In this document: one piece after another, positions 10,116-24,400 of the stretch | Numbering within the stretch: position 1 is the stretch's first letter | Layout: each line of letters opens with the position of its first letter | Assembly: GCF_008831285.2 (NCBI RefSeq) | Contig: NC_045147.1 | Location: forward strand, 520,001-584,000 | Length of the DNA stretch: 64,000 nt | From: Nymphaea colorata | Taxonomy: Eukaryota; Streptophyta; Magnoliopsida; Nymphaeales; Nymphaeaceae | Reading direction: 5' to 3' | Program-made: the position numbers and the translations under genes | Notes under the pieces: generated by a model | Seen by the model: only the letters and a program-made list of their open reading frames with translations | Told to the model about the DNA's origin: nothing | The model's database searches: none

Positions 10116-11840
10116 AGCGAGGCTGGTTTGAAACACCATTGTGAAGCTTCCGAAAGCAATAATAATATTCAAGATTTCTCAATGTGCCGGCAAAAATGTC
10201 CGCCTCTTTATATCAATGTCATGTTTTAGGGTATTATTCTTTTTAAGTTTTAAATTGAAAGTTAATATATATATATATATATTGAAATTTAAGAAAATAA
10301 TTAGGCAACTCAAGGTCTAATGATAGATGTTGGGTGATGTATCATATTATTGAAAACCAAAAAAGAAGGGCAGGAAGGAGATACTGAAAAGCCAAAGCCT
10401 CTCCTCCTACCCCTTTTCTCAGGGTTTAAGAACTACTCAGGTATGACACTCGTGGGATGTTCACGCATCAACCAACTATGCTACGCTTATAAAAGCAAAA
10501 TAATACGAGTTTTTATCAAAAAACCATTCATACTAATGCTATTCTCGCCTAAGCATACTTGTAAAAAATCTAATAGATTGTGCGATCGCACCCCCGAAAG
10601 GCAGGAGAAGGGGGCGGGGACCCTACTGTTCGTGTTGCATGATAATTAAATAAATTGGGAGGGAAGGTAGAGTCGCTGTCACTGCTTCCTCCCATTAATT
10701 GCGTGCACAAGGCAAACACGTGAGGGCCCCTCCAACACGCATTGCTCATCATCCCTCAGAGCTCTTTCTCTTTCCAGGGACATCCTTGTCCCTGTCTCTG
10801 CACACGATCCTAGAAGGATTAAAGGGCGACACCGCCGATACCCCACACGCACGCCCGTCCCTCCTCGGGATCTTAAAAAAGAAGAAAAAGCATCCTGTTT
10901 GTTTTGACGCCAACCTCCTTTTTCTATAAGAGGAGAAAACACAACCTCCATTTCCACCACCTCGATGCGCACAATACCTGTGGAAAACAGGTACCATTTT
11001 GGTATTACTGCCAAAAGTTCGCGTCTTCCCGGGAAGTACAGAAACAGTGAAAATAGGCACCATTCTGGTATTACTACCAAACGTTAGGACTTCCTGAAAA
11101 AAGGAACCAGCAGCATCTCTCTCATCTCGTATGTAGAGTGACACAGACCAATCTCACTTTGTTTTCCTTCCTTTCAGACAACCAAAGCTGCCACGCTCTC
11201 TGGCATTCAGGGAATTCAGTGGCTTTAGTTCGTCTCCCCATAGGAGGGGGGAGAGAAAGAGAGAGAGCAGATGCTCTGCGCTTTCTGATTCTGGTTTCTA
11301 TACCAAAATAAATAAAATCCATTTTTTATCATTTGCTTCCTTCTCTCGCGTATCTTACACCTTTCTTTCTTTTATGTATTTATTCTATCAGGGTGGAGGT
11401 GTCCTGTTCCTCTTTCTTTCCCCATGATTATGCGCAGTTGGGTTGCTGAAATCTAATGCTGCACGAGTAAATGTCAGACTTTGGTTCTCAAAATGGGGAA
11501 AAGGGCAGTCTAGAAACCAGTGAAGGAAAAGAATGGGATGCACACGAGTTTCCTTTTCGACAAAGTTATGACAGAATGCCATCATCATATTAATTACTAG
11601 TGTATATGGGAGTCCTGTAACGGGGAAAGCAGATAAGGATGCCAACCTTATAAGGATGCCAACCTTCTGTTTCTGCTGCAGCACTGCCGCTGCTACGTCA
11701 CCTGCCATTACAGAGAGTACGAGTACCAACTTCATCAATGCCCTTTTAAGTGCATTCACACATGGTATAGTTGATACACTTCACATATCATATCCATATG
11801 CGTAAAGTTCATTCTCTGTGTAAAAATAAAAAAACACTTA
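10116..11840. other. Intergenic region, no gene recognised
   Basis: It contains an AT microsatellite (10265-10282), the direct repeat pair at 10989-11094 and a short tandem repeat of ATAAGGATGCCAACCTT near 11633-11666. A 123-codon minus-strand ORF (11388-11759) starts with a hydrophobic, signal-like N-terminus, but I see no homology and its second half looks non-coding. Confidence 0.4.
10989..11094. repeat. Two-copy direct repeat, about 41 bp, period 66
   Basis: The unit starting AGGTACCATTTTGGTATTAC at 10989 recurs at 11055 as AGGCACCATTCTGGTATTAC, and both run on to a GACTTCC/GTCTTCC end. There are several substitutions between copies. Confidence 0.7.
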
Positions 11841-14800
11841 GGGACACCATCTGGGTGCTAACATTTTGGCCGTATTTCATTTTTTATCTAATGCTTGGCT
11901 ACTTGTGAATGTAACACCTAAAATGCTTTTTTTATCTTTTGGAAATCTCCATATTAACACCTTGGTGGTGTTCATATTTTATCTAATGCTTGGCAACTCG
12001 TGGGTGTAACACCTAAATTGTTTTTAAATTTGTTGGAAATGAATGCAGAAAGATAAGAAACTTTGGAGTGTTATAAGTCACAGTTTCCTTTATGCATTTC
12101 CAAGTTTTTTTTTTTCAATGGAAGTTGGATGAATTTATCTAGGCTCAACCTAATGCACTTAAAGAAGTCAAGATACCTAGCATTTTGGCAAAATACAAAA
12201 AATGATAACTTCCTTTAACCTTGGGCCATTGACCAATCCTTGAGTCCAGCCTTCTTCCTCCATCTTACTTTGTGTTAGCTATTTATACTTGTACGAGAAC
12301 TCTGGTGCCTTATATAGCTTTTTTTTATGCTTGAAAGTACTTGGAAGGGCCACTTCTCCAAGCATTTCCAATATTTTGAAAGGGCCTATAAATGTAGGAC
12401 TTCATTTTTCATTGTTTTTAAACCTAAAAGCACCTTTTTTGAAGAATTCTTTACAAATATTACATCACCCACTTCAAATTTAAGGTCCTTTCATCTTTGA
12501 TCAGAATAATTCTTTTAAAGATTGAGTTGTATGAAGCCTCTATCGTATTCATTTTCATTTGATCTGTATTGTATTGTAATATTATTGGAGGATCTTGAAT
12601 TCTATCGTAATTTTGCATCCAGAAGATCGGTGATCGACATGTCTTTCTTTATAATGCCTCAAAAGGGGCCATCTCGATATTAGAATAGTAATTGTTATTA
12701 TAAGCAAATTATGATAGTTTCACATGTTTGTCCTAGCTTTTGCTCCTTTTTGAAGTGCAAGCTCACAACATGACCTCAGGGGTTAGAATAGTCCTTTTTA
12801 TTTGTCCATCAATTTGTGGATGAAAAGTTATACTAAGCTTTGCCTTTGTTCCCAAGGCCTTCTGCAGTTGTCCCAAAATTTCAATGTGAACCACGAGTCC
12901 TTGTCAAGTATGTTAATAAATGAACTCCATGTAACCTCACAATTCATTAATATATAAATCGGCTAAACTTTTAAGGATTGATTTATTTTGATTGACAAGA
13001 AATGGGTAAACTTTGTTAATTTAACTACAATTACCTAAATAACATCTTTCTATTGTGCTGCTTTAGTAAAAATCCATTGTAATGGCATCCTATTTTCAAA
13101 CTAGAATTTTCATTTCATGCACCAGTCCCCCTAGTCTTGATGCCCAGTCTTAACTTGTTGACAATAAATACTTATCCACATATTCAACAATATCATTTTT
13201 CATCCAGCTCCACCAAACAGTCTTTGCAGATCCTTCATCACTACATTGTTCTAGGATGGATGGAATATTTGGATCTATGTGCCTGTTCCAAAATTGTAAT
13301 GTTTGTCTTTCAGTTGGGTGATATCCAAATCCTTGTACCTAACCAAAGGCTCTCATTATCATTCATATGCAATCCATCATTTCTTTTTTCATCTTCGTTA
13401 CTAATTTGTCACACTCAACTCTTTTCAATTGTTCATTTTGAACTCAATCCAATGGTTCCAATTGAGCTTTTAGAATAGAGATTCTTATTTTTCCTTCCTT
13501 CTCTTAAAATGATTTTTCACTCAATCAAACCTTTTCATAGCCTTTAATCATGACAAACTAAAATGGACAACATTGATTTAGTTTTTCTGCTCAATGCATG
13601 TGCTACCACATTTGTTTTTTCTATGTGAAACAAAATATTGAAGTTATAGCCCTTTGAAAACTCTAAACATCTCCATTGCCACATATTCAAATCCTTTTGG
13701 AAATATATATATTTAAGATATTTGTGATTCGAAAGCACCTCAAACTCCTCTCCATATAGATACACTTCATTTTCAAAGCAAATACCACTACTGCTAGTTC
13801 CAACCCATAAGTGGATAGTTTATTTCATGATGTTTAAGTTGTTGAGATACATATGCGATCACCTTTTCATGGTTCATCAATACACACCCAAGTCCAGTTC
13901 CTGATGTATATAAACTGCAATCCCTCCTTAACCTTCTGGTAAGACTAATATTAACATAATTGTTAGTTTCTCATTCAATGTTTGAAAGCTTGCTTCACAC
14001 GCTCGACTACATATGAACGTTTCTCATTTTTTCAAAACCTTGGTCATGGGTGAGAAAATTTTAGAGAAGTCCTTGATAAATCTTTGTTAGTAGCCTGCCA
14101 AACTAGGAAAACTTCAGATCTGACCAATGGTTTTTGGTTGTTTTCATTTTAAAACTGCTTTGACTTTAGTTGGATCCACGGCCATTTCTTTTTTAGATAT
14201 AACATCTCGAAGAAATATTACCTCATTTGGCAAAAATTTACAGTTCAAAAACTTGGCATAAAATTGGTTTTGCCTTAATATCTTTGACAACACCTTGATG
14301 TGTTCATGGTGTTCCATTCCTTTTCAAGAATAGAATTGGTCTAGTTGTTTCTTGAATGCACAGTTCATCAAATTCATAAAGGTAGGTCGACAAAAAGTCA
14401 TTTCAAATGGCATAATTATGAACTTATAATATCCATCATGAGTTCTAAATGTTTATTTTGGAAATGTTTTCATTTTCATTCTCAACTAATGGTATCCGGA
14501 TCCTAAGTCTATCTTTCAAAAAACTTTTATCCCTCTTAATTAATGAAATAAAGCATCAATTTGGGTAGATGATACTTATTTTTTACTGTTACTTAATTGA
14601 GCATTCTATAGTCAACACAAAGTCTCATTGAACCATTTACCGTCACTTAATTGATGTAACAATTCTTGAAGTGCCTTTGTTTGCTCCAATAAATTTGTAG
14701 GTGTCATCTGATAGGAAGCTTTGGATATTGGTGTTACCAGATATAAGGTCAGTAGTAAAGTCAATTACTCTTTACAGTGGCAAACCCTGGTAATTCATTG

Positions 14801-16330
14801 AGAAATGCATCTAGAAATTCATGCACTACAGCAATATTCTCTATAGATTTAGAAAAGACATTCTCCATGACCAATATATCTAGAAAAGCTTGGCACTGCT
14901 GCTTCAAGCTCTTTCTTGCATGAAATGCTAATTTGAGCTTCGTTCTTTTACCAGCTCATCTAACTTGATAGATGATTTTCGGTTCTCTAGGCTTTGCAAT
15001 TACAATCATTTCCATCCATTCGAGTTGAGGAAGAAAACTATGCCCTTTTATGTCAACATTGATATCATATATGTTATACGTTCCTCTTGATCTTGTAAAT
15101 AGTTTGTCACCTCAAATTCATATTTTATGGCACTATTTTCTTATTATACAAGCCCAAAAATTCAATAAAAATGAAAGAATGAGTTGCTCCTGAATCAAAC
15201 ATGACTTTGGCATGGTAACTCTTAGTATGTGTATTATTAATAAGAAGTATACATTCCACAAAGTCATGTGATGGCATAAAACCATCTTTGCACTTTTTTT
15301 GTGAAGATTTGGGTTGTGAAGTACTTGCAAAATTCTTTCTTTTCTCATCTTCTTGTTCTTTGCCACACTCTTTAATATAATGGCCTAGTTTATTATAGTA
15401 CAACCACACTCTAATTTTTTAGTAACGTGGTTTCTTTGAATGGTAATGATGGCAAATAGGATACTCACCATTACTTATTGGAAGAACATGAGTCTTCTGC
15501 TTTTTAAATGGTGGTTTTTTTTTTTGTTAAAACCATCACCTTTCATTGCTCGTTTAGATTTTTTTTTTAAGATTTCATCCAATCTTCTTCTAATTTAATA
15601 GCCGTTTCGATAGCTTCATCAAGATTGGTATGTTCACTACCCATCAGTTGACCTTCCAATCCATCACGAAGTCCAAGTCCAAACTTGTTGGCTTTTAACA
15701 CATTAGTTTGGTAGGTATTTGGGCAATATCACTCTAAACACCAAAATTGATTAATATATTTGCCTACACTAGAGGCCTTTTGTTGTAGATGCAAAAAAGT
15801 TTGCATTTTGCTCTCTTAAACATTGGGTGGTAAATAAGTGTCACAAAATGTTTTTGAGAACTATTCTCATAAATTAACTTGTATACATTGGAACCTCAAT
15901 TACTTTATTGTTTCATGTTCAACATCACATTTCAGTATATAAATAGTGCACATTATGCTCATCAAGAACGCTTAAAATTTGGAAGATCATTTCTATTTTT
16001 CGAACCTGACTTTTTTCGGCATTAGGGTCCCACTTTCCTTTGAATGTGGATGGATTCATTCTTATGAACCTTTTATAAGAAACTCTTTCACTTACACCTC
16101 CAACCAAGTTTTCATGACCACTTTGATGGTATGACTGTTTTAGCCATTGAGTTACCCAATATTCAACTATCCACTCACCATAGTTTGCCTAAATATGGTC
16201 ATAGTATGCAGAGTTTGCGTAATAAAATTTTGTTGGTTTATCGAGTTTCTATGATCTTCATTAGGATCCACATTAAGGTTAACATTGCCACTAAGATATG
16301 TCATCCATCGTAATAATTTGTTTATGTCAA
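11840..16330 (-). mobile_element. Degenerate Ty3/gypsy retrotransposon, minus strand
   Basis: Reading right to left: a gag segment (about 16107-15925, MNPSTFKGKWDPNAEK); a zinc-knuckle remnant YYNKLGHYIKEC and an aspartic protease motif VMFDSGATHSF (15409-15125); a reverse transcriptase landmark RLCVDYRMLN near 14580-14640; an RNase H segment (13765-13544, LYGEEFEVLSNHKYLKYI and ALSRK); and an integrase zinc-binding segment MKNDIVEYVDKYL near 13200. The pol frame is broken by stops and frameshifts throughout. I could not pair two LTRs, so both limits are approximate. The left end near 11875-12015 holds a two-copy repeat of CTAATGCTTGGC followed by GTAACACCTAAA. Confidence 0.82.
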
Positions 16331-18489
16331 TATTGAACTAGGTACTGATAATTCATAAAAATAAAATACAAAGAAACACTTCAACTTTATTCAACAAAGA
16401 CACAATATCATTACATTTATCATATAAAAGTTTCTAATCTTCTGGATCCACATCAATTAGAGGAACAAAGATTTCAGTTACAACTATTGCCTTAACAATA
16501 GACTTTGTGGTTGATCCAGTGAAATCGATAGTGCCAACGCCATCCTCTTTTAATGGCCATGGACTAGATCCCAGTTAATTCTATTGAGCTAAAGTCTATG
16601 TCCTGAATTTGGGCCTTACCCAGTTCATTGGTTCCATATGAAAGTGGGGAATATATAGCATCTGTAGAGTCGGATAGTTACAGACAAAGTTGTGGATTTT
16701 AGTATGCTCGACGATTTTTACAATGCCTAAGATGAGGGATAGGGATTGGTTATTCTAGAACCATTTCTGGCTGTTCGTTATGCATTGCTTTCTTTATCTT
16801 CATTGATTGTATCCCCAAGTTTGTTGTGCAAAAAAATGAAAAATTATAATAAAGGCAAACTACACATTGATGAGTGCACATCAGTAGCAGAGCCAAGATT
16901 TTTTGGTTAAAGGGCACATAAATCACCGACCCAACTCTGGTGTGAGCACTACATATAGTTTTTGAATCATTGCAATGTAATCTTGAGTCATGCCAATGAA
17001 TTCTTTTAATGGGCTGGTGTCGCAGTGGCTCACAACAGCCTATATATAGCTAGTGCGTATATGCAATAATAGTTCTATAATAAATCATGTAAACATAATG
17101 TTTTTATGCCAACATTTTAGAATCTTTTAAATTATTTTGAGTCAGCTGATTCAAATCAAATTGGTGGCAAAACAACTCGACCTAGTTGATTTAGAGAGCA
17201 TCTATCACATTTTATAAAATTTTTAATATATTTTAGTAAGCTTTTAACTTAATTATTTTTTGATATCTTTCTATTTAATTTTGTAAATATGATTTAAAAA
17301 AAATATTTTTAGTCAACCCACTAGAATAATCAAATTGGCTGATTCCAATCGGCAGCTTTGATTACTTGACTGATTTTAATAACACTATTTTAAGTCATTT
17401 GCAACTTTTGCTTAATGTTTTGTTTAACTATAGAGTTTGTTTTTGCTATACACTAAAGTATCGTCCATATGTACATCACTTACATTAACGATATATATTC
17501 GAATATTTCAAATAGTTGTTCCTCTTTCTTATTCTGAAACCTGTCATATCATCTTTTTAAAAAAATGTAAAAGAAAATGTAAAGAAATAAAGATAATAGC
17601 ATACAAAATATTTACAAAAGAAATTTATTAACAAAATACAACCTCCAAGATGTAAAGTAAGCAGCACAAATGATTCTTCGCAATAGATGCAGCTAGCATG
17701 TGCAACTTCTCATCCTCGTAAATCAAAAACCAATAATCAATTATTTCTACCTTCAACTACAACATCCTAACAGCTTCTTTATATTGATAAATTTGAAGTC
17801 AATTACAAGAGAAAACACTACTTACTATTTTGATAACAAAGCGATCCATATGAAGTAAAACAACATAATATGTAAATAATGATAACGAAAAAGAAGATAT
17901 ATATTCAACCACTACCATTATTGTGGCAGAGAAGGTCAAGAATGAAATGAAACAAGGGTTGAGAAAAAATTGCAAAAAGTATCATTGCAGCTGCAATAGA
18001 GGGCATGTCACAATGTTAAAAAAATTTGTGAGATACATCCACCCCCAAGATTGTTGTGGTGGCAAAAAAAAAAAAAGAATAATAAACACAACCAGCCAAA
18101 ACACCATTCCAAATTATGATCAGGTGCTTAGCTCTCATATGCAATCAATCTTAAAGTTGGGAAAGCCAACAAGGCAGTTGGCTAAGGCTTTAAACAGAAG
18201 GGTGGTAGTCACCTTGTTGAGTAAGCCAATGTAATTGACAGGATGGAGATGAACAACAATTGAGGCCTATTGTGGCATTGAAAAACTGGATGGTACTAGA
18301 GCCTAGCTTAACAACATAGTAGATTGTTACTTCAAAGTCTTCTTCATCAGTTTAGTTGTCCATCTCTGCTAGTTTTCATGATAGAGATGAGCCTTCTTCA
18401 TATGAGAAGGAACCACATGAGCTTATTTGAGACTACCCTGTCCCAATGTACTAGTGCCCCACTTATGCTCAAATAAGGCCTGCATGAAG
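16331..18489. other. Unassigned AT-rich intergenic DNA
   Basis: No gene is recognised. Around 16883 the sequence AGTAGCAGAGCCAAGATTTT resembles the generic end of a plant transposon, similar to 757-775, but no partner end was found. A 103-codon plus-strand ORF at 17923-18234 is Lys-rich and matches nothing I know. Confidence 0.4.
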
Positions 18490-21400
18490 CTAGAGAGAGC
18501 TTCACACATGAGGATAAAAGTTGAAAAAAGAAAATAAGGGAGGCATCATCACAAAATATACCAAGTGACACACTGCATAACTCAAATGGTGATGGAAGTC
18601 AAGGAAGAGAGAGAGAACCTTAGGTATGGATGGGCAATTTCTTTCCGGGGAGCCGTTAAAGACCAAATCTTGGGTTAAAATTGTGTAATGAAGGAGATCG
18701 AGATGAGAAGGAGATTGCCAAGATGATGATTGTCTAGTGATTGACAAGAAATTGAGAATAATTATCCAACAGATAGCATTTAGATAGGTTGAATAAACCT
18801 TTCCCATATACTGTGATTACCTGTTTAATTGGGTATTCAATAATGAAAAGTATGGATTACAAATATATCATGTGTAGATTGAATGCATTATGAAAGAAGA
18901 TAATGAACCCTTGTTTCTCATTTTTTGGGACATGGTTCTTTCTTAGGTAGAGGTAATAATGAAGATGAATTGAGGATTGTCCTTAACAAAGGGATGTGAA
19001 AACTGAGAGGGGGATGTTGGTAACAAATTGACGGTTTCATGGTGATTTGATGAAGGATGAGGCCACTATGATAGTTCCTTCATTGAACAGATTATGCTTG
19101 TTAACCTACGTTACTATGGAGTACTGGTTTATTTCAATCGGTGGCTAAATGGCTAAAAGCTAAGTTTATCAAGGAAGATTAGCTGCAAAAGCAACGCCCA
19201 GAATAAGATATGCACAAATCTATATCGAGGTCCTACTATTTTTTGTTCCAAAAGTGGTTGTTGAAATGGTGCTTAATGATAGTGAGGTTTTCTCCCAAGA
19301 ATTTCAATATGAGAGTACCATCAAAATTTTGTAGAAAATGTAGGGTAAATACATACTCAACGGAGGAATGCAAGACTGAATATAAATGAGGCTGGCTAGA
19401 AGAGAGAATACATTGTAGACAATGGGAAGTAAGCAATTGCAAGGTAACAGTGGCGGCATGTGACAAGCGGAAGAAACCTCAAACTCAGAAATTGACATGA
19501 CGGTCTCCTTACCATAGGTACACAATGTCCATTAATTATTCTGATTAATGGTTTGTTTAATTTTTCAAGAAAGAATTTGGATGTCAACAAACCATATTGT
19601 CAAAAAGTGGATGTGGATAGATCATTGACGGGGACAAATTCTCCACCTATATTTTTTAGGAATTCTAGTTGAAGAAAAACAGAGGTAGAAAGTTTATCAG
19701 TATTCTTAGTAGGTAAAAAAAGGTCGTTGGAAGAAGTATAATAACATATGAAAGAATTAATGCGATTAGGGCTCTTGGGCTTTTAGCCTAAAAGTGAAGG
19801 GGAAAGATTGTAGATTACTGAAAGATATTAATTCTGATAATAAGGTAATGCATATATAAGAGGAATGAAATTGTGTAACTCTCTTGCCACATAGAGAGAT
19901 GAGGAACCACAATAGAATTCAGAAATGGAATGTGAGACTAAAAGATTTGAGATCTTGTGTGCATAAATTGAAGGTAGTAGAATGATAGATGTGATAACAT
20001 GAACCCTCAACAAGGGTCCATGAACATATGGATGTGGGATTTACTTTTATAAACAAGAAAAGATGGTGTGGGGTTAACTTTTATAAACAACGTTAGCATA
20101 TTGTCAGAGTTGAATGTGTAGCACAATATGATACTCTTTCTTAACAACGTGTCTCGTTATTAATGTTAATAAATCATATATTTTACTAATATAAAATATT
20201 ATCAGTATTGAGAATGTTATAGATTGTAGGCCAATTGCATATGCAATTGCCTATACAAAATTATATCAAAAGTAATGGTTAGATCAATGAAATGCTCATG
20301 TGATAAGATCTTCTATCTACTCTTTTATTCCCTAATCAAGTGATTCAATATCATATCACAGTGGTGCACAAGTTGTGTAACAGTCCAGAAAATTCAAAAG
20401 TTCAAGTAATTCTTATGAAATTGGATATATGATAGCAGTGAAGGGAATTTTCTTAAAAAGGCTTGATATCTCCTTGGTTTGGTCAATTTTAGATCTATAG
20501 GGTTATGGTGTACATGAGAACTGTCATATGCTTTCATAATTAATTAGAGGAATGGTGAGTCATTCACTCGTAGTATGAGACTTTGGCAAGTGACTAGAAG
20601 ATCTTCTTTCTACTCTTTTATTCATAGTATAGACAAAATTTTATCCCGTAGGTTAACAATGGAGGTACAATGAGGTAGAACTACACCTCTAAAGGTAACA
20701 AGTATGAAATTGAGGTCTACTATTGCTTTTTATGTAGGCAATATGATCTTAGATGGTAGTGCTAGAGTTGATTCTATCATAGTGTTAAAGGAGACTCTAA
20801 ATAAATCTACCTTTAATGCAAGCTTATGTATTAACAACAATAAATTTACTTTCTCCATATCTAATATGTAGTATACACAATGTGATTAGGTGGTAATTTT
20901 GTTGGGTTGGGTGCAAGTGAGTCTTTCTGCTACATGTTTAGGGATTCCTTTGTTTATAGGGAAGCTCAAGGTGGATATGTTCAAAAGATTGATTAAACTA
21001 ATTAAACAACTAGTTGGGTAGAAAGGAAAGTTGCTAGCATATGGGGGAAAGATATGCTTGGTGAAACATATTCTCAACCAATTGGTTTAACATTCGACTA
21101 TGGTTTTTAAAATATCTTGGGATATACTATTATTCATTAAGAAACAATATAGTAGATTTATATGGGAAGATCCTGAGAACAACAAAAAATTACACTTGTT
21201 AAATTGGAAATTATTAGCCTTGTGCAACTTAATAAGGCTCAAATAATAATTCTGATGATAAAGGTGTTGGCAAGTGAATTCCAATGGTTTAGAGAGATAC
21301 GAAATGAGTATCTTTCCAACCAATGATTGTTTTCTTGTAAGTATGATGCAAGGCCATCTTGGTTTTAGAAGTGTTTATTGTGGAGTTGGGATAAAGTTGG

Positions 21401-24400
21401 TTATATCATTAGATAGAGGGTGGGTAACAAAAGAAGAGTAAATTTCTGGTGTGATAGGTGGGAATAGGTGTTAACAAATATCTCCTAAATGAGTAGAGTA
21501 GGATAATATGAGAACTTTACTTGTTGCTTCAGTTGCTAGTTACATTAAGAAGTTTAATTTTGAATTGTCCACTCTCTGCAAGTCCCAATGGTGAATGATA
21601 TTGCTAGGGTCATGATGCTTAGTGATCATGAAGGCTGCTTATTATAGAATGGTAAGAAGGTGGAAAAAATAACAAGGAGGGACATTTGTGAGGAGATTAT
21701 GGTAAAAGTAGCATAGAGATATGGAGATCTAGGCTTTGAGATAGTGATAAGATCCTAAGAGCTAAGCTTTATTGCAAGAGAAGGGAAGTTGTTGATTCTT
21801 AACATATTGGAAGAATTGAGATTTCAGTTTGTAAACAAATGTTGTCTTTGTGCGGTGTTTTGAAAAATGTAATTTTGAAAATGTTTATATTTTTATTTAG
21901 TGTAATGTTTGCTTAGATGATCTGACCGTTTATTGCATGCAGGTCTAATATAAAATTACAAAATTGGAACTCTTCCTAATTAAACTTTTGTAATTTGGGA
22001 CTATATGCTTGTGTTTTTATGTAGTTGGTGATGCTTCTGTTCAAGTTAGTTTGTTAGTTACTTTTTTTTTTAACTTAATTCTCAGTTTACACCATATGTC
22101 TATGTTTTTGGTTAAAGATGTTTCTATTCTTTGTTTCTGCTCATTGTATTCGCAATTCATTCATTAAATAAAGAGAAGTAGCTCACAATACTCAACACTA
22201 GATAAACTAGACAATTCCAAGCTACTCAGAAACTCTAACAAATTAAATAAAAGCAAGCAATCTGATGATGAAAATGTTTAAAGTCCAAATGAAGGAAGGA
22301 TAACTTACTTTTGCAAACAAAATATTGTTAGCTAATAATTATTCATTCTCAAGCATGGTAAACAAGCTCTAGAAAAAAATAATAGAATCATTTCACTAGT
22401 ATGATTTCAATCTCTCCTTAAGGAAGACACCATTATGATTTCTCTTATGAATGGAGGCATAAATGCCCATTTCTTTATTTTCATATTTTTGCATGGTATT
22501 AGAGCCACAATGATAAAACTCCTCACAACTCTAGCTCAACAGCCACTTCAAGGAATGCCTATTTCACACTGTTTGGTTGCTAGCACCCCAACAACTTCCA
22601 TTACTTCATCTATATCAATTTGAAAGTGAGAACTACATTCTTTGGGTCTTTCAATTTTAAACTTTGCTTATTTCATACAATCTAGATGATCATATTGATG
22701 GGTCAAGTTCGAAAACGATCCAAGATAATTGAGAAGGATGTCAAGAGCATAGTGAATCTGAGTACACTAAGAGTTGGAGAGCAGTTGCTTGTTGGGTGGA
22801 TTCAGTTATTGCTTATAGAGTTTATTCACACATAAGTTGTTGACCTACATATTTTCCACGGAACTCTTATTGATGCTTATATAGCTTATTCTTGGACACA
22901 TGTCATTAATCTTAAACATCAAGTACAAAATCTTAAGTTAGCAATCAATTTACAAATGAACACTTTTAAAAGCTCAAACTTCTTTTTCAGCAATTGAAGA
23001 ACATATGAAAACTTGTCTTTGTTGATGACTTGATATTGCATATTCTTCAAGGTTTGCCCCAAGAGTATGAGGGTGTTAGGGTTTCTCTATCTAGCTATGT
23101 AAATCTCGTGATTACACTTGAACTTCACAGTATATTGCCCATCTAAAAAGCCTGTATTGCAAACATTAAGTCTAAGACTCCATAACACTCTTTTATCTCA
23201 TGTATTCATCACAAACACAATAATGAAAATTAGTACCATCACTCTAAAACGACCCACCATATCATATTTGATATAGGAAACCTCCCTCTCAAATCTGAGT
23301 ATTAAGGAGAAGATTATGTCAGGATGAGTAGTGTTTTGACTATTGCTCACTTGTTGCTCTATTGTTTGTTTTAATGAATTGAAATTTAGATTGAATGACA
23401 TATTTTACCTTCCTTTATTTATTAAAAATCTTATATCTTTGTTAAAATTTTACTAAGACAATTGAGTAATTTTAAGTTTGATGATCATGGTTGTAGTGTG
23501 AAAGATAAGTCAAATGGTCGCATGTTAGCTCATTGGTGGCATTAGAGATGGATTTTATGTCATAAACTTTAATGTGATGAACAAACAAACGTGTTGTAAG
23601 GATGATGATACTAGGGTTTGTCATGGTTGTTTTAGTCATTCCTCCTTCAAAAGTCTCCAAAATAAGGAGTTATTCTAAAGTTGATGTGTGTGAGTCATGC
23701 AAAAAAGGATGAGCCATAAATTTGGATCGATTTGATTATTCTAGTGTTAACCCTTTGGAGGTGGTATTTTTTGATGTTTAGGAACCAACTCCTGTTAATA
23801 ATGTCAATGATCACAAACTATACAGTTTTTGTGAATGCCCATTCAAGATTTACTTGGATTATTTAATAAAATAAAAATATAATGTTGGTTAAGTGTTTAA
23901 GAACTTTAAAGTTCTTGTTGAGAATGCAACATGACACAAAGCTAAAATATCTTCACTTTGTTGGTGGTAGAGAATACCAAAGACTTGACAAATAACTTAG
24001 GAAGAATGGTGTTGGGCATTTATACTCATGCCATCACAAACATGAATAGAATGATGTCCCATTGAGGAAACATATGTACTTGGCAGAAATAGTTCTTACT
24101 CTCATGGTGCATGCAAATGTGTCAACACAATAGTAGACATTCACCTTCATCACTGTGTATATCTCATAAATAGAATATTGACCCCTATCCTCAATCACAA
24201 ATCCCATTAGAAGTGCTATTCAAAAATACTCCTAAGCATGATTTTTTAAAGGTGTTTGGGCACACATGTTATCACAACTTGAGAGTGGCTAGGCAAAAGA
24301 AGCTTCAATAAAAATCTAAGGCATGAAGCTTTCTTAGTTACATTGGCCAACACTATGTATATTTATTATGACCCTGAATGTCACATTTTTTGTTTTTGTT

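Noticed and set aside
11388-11759. 123-codon minus-strand ORF with hydrophobic N-terminus (MKLVLVLSVMAGDVAAA)
   Set aside because: It resembles a signal peptide, but the rest lacks any recognisable domain and no splice partner was found. It is not strong enough to call a gene.
17923-18234. 103-codon Lys-rich ORF with CSCNRGH and DCCGG
   Set aside because: The Cys/His spacing does not form a recognised zinc motif and codon content looks random; AT-rich non-coding DNA explains it.
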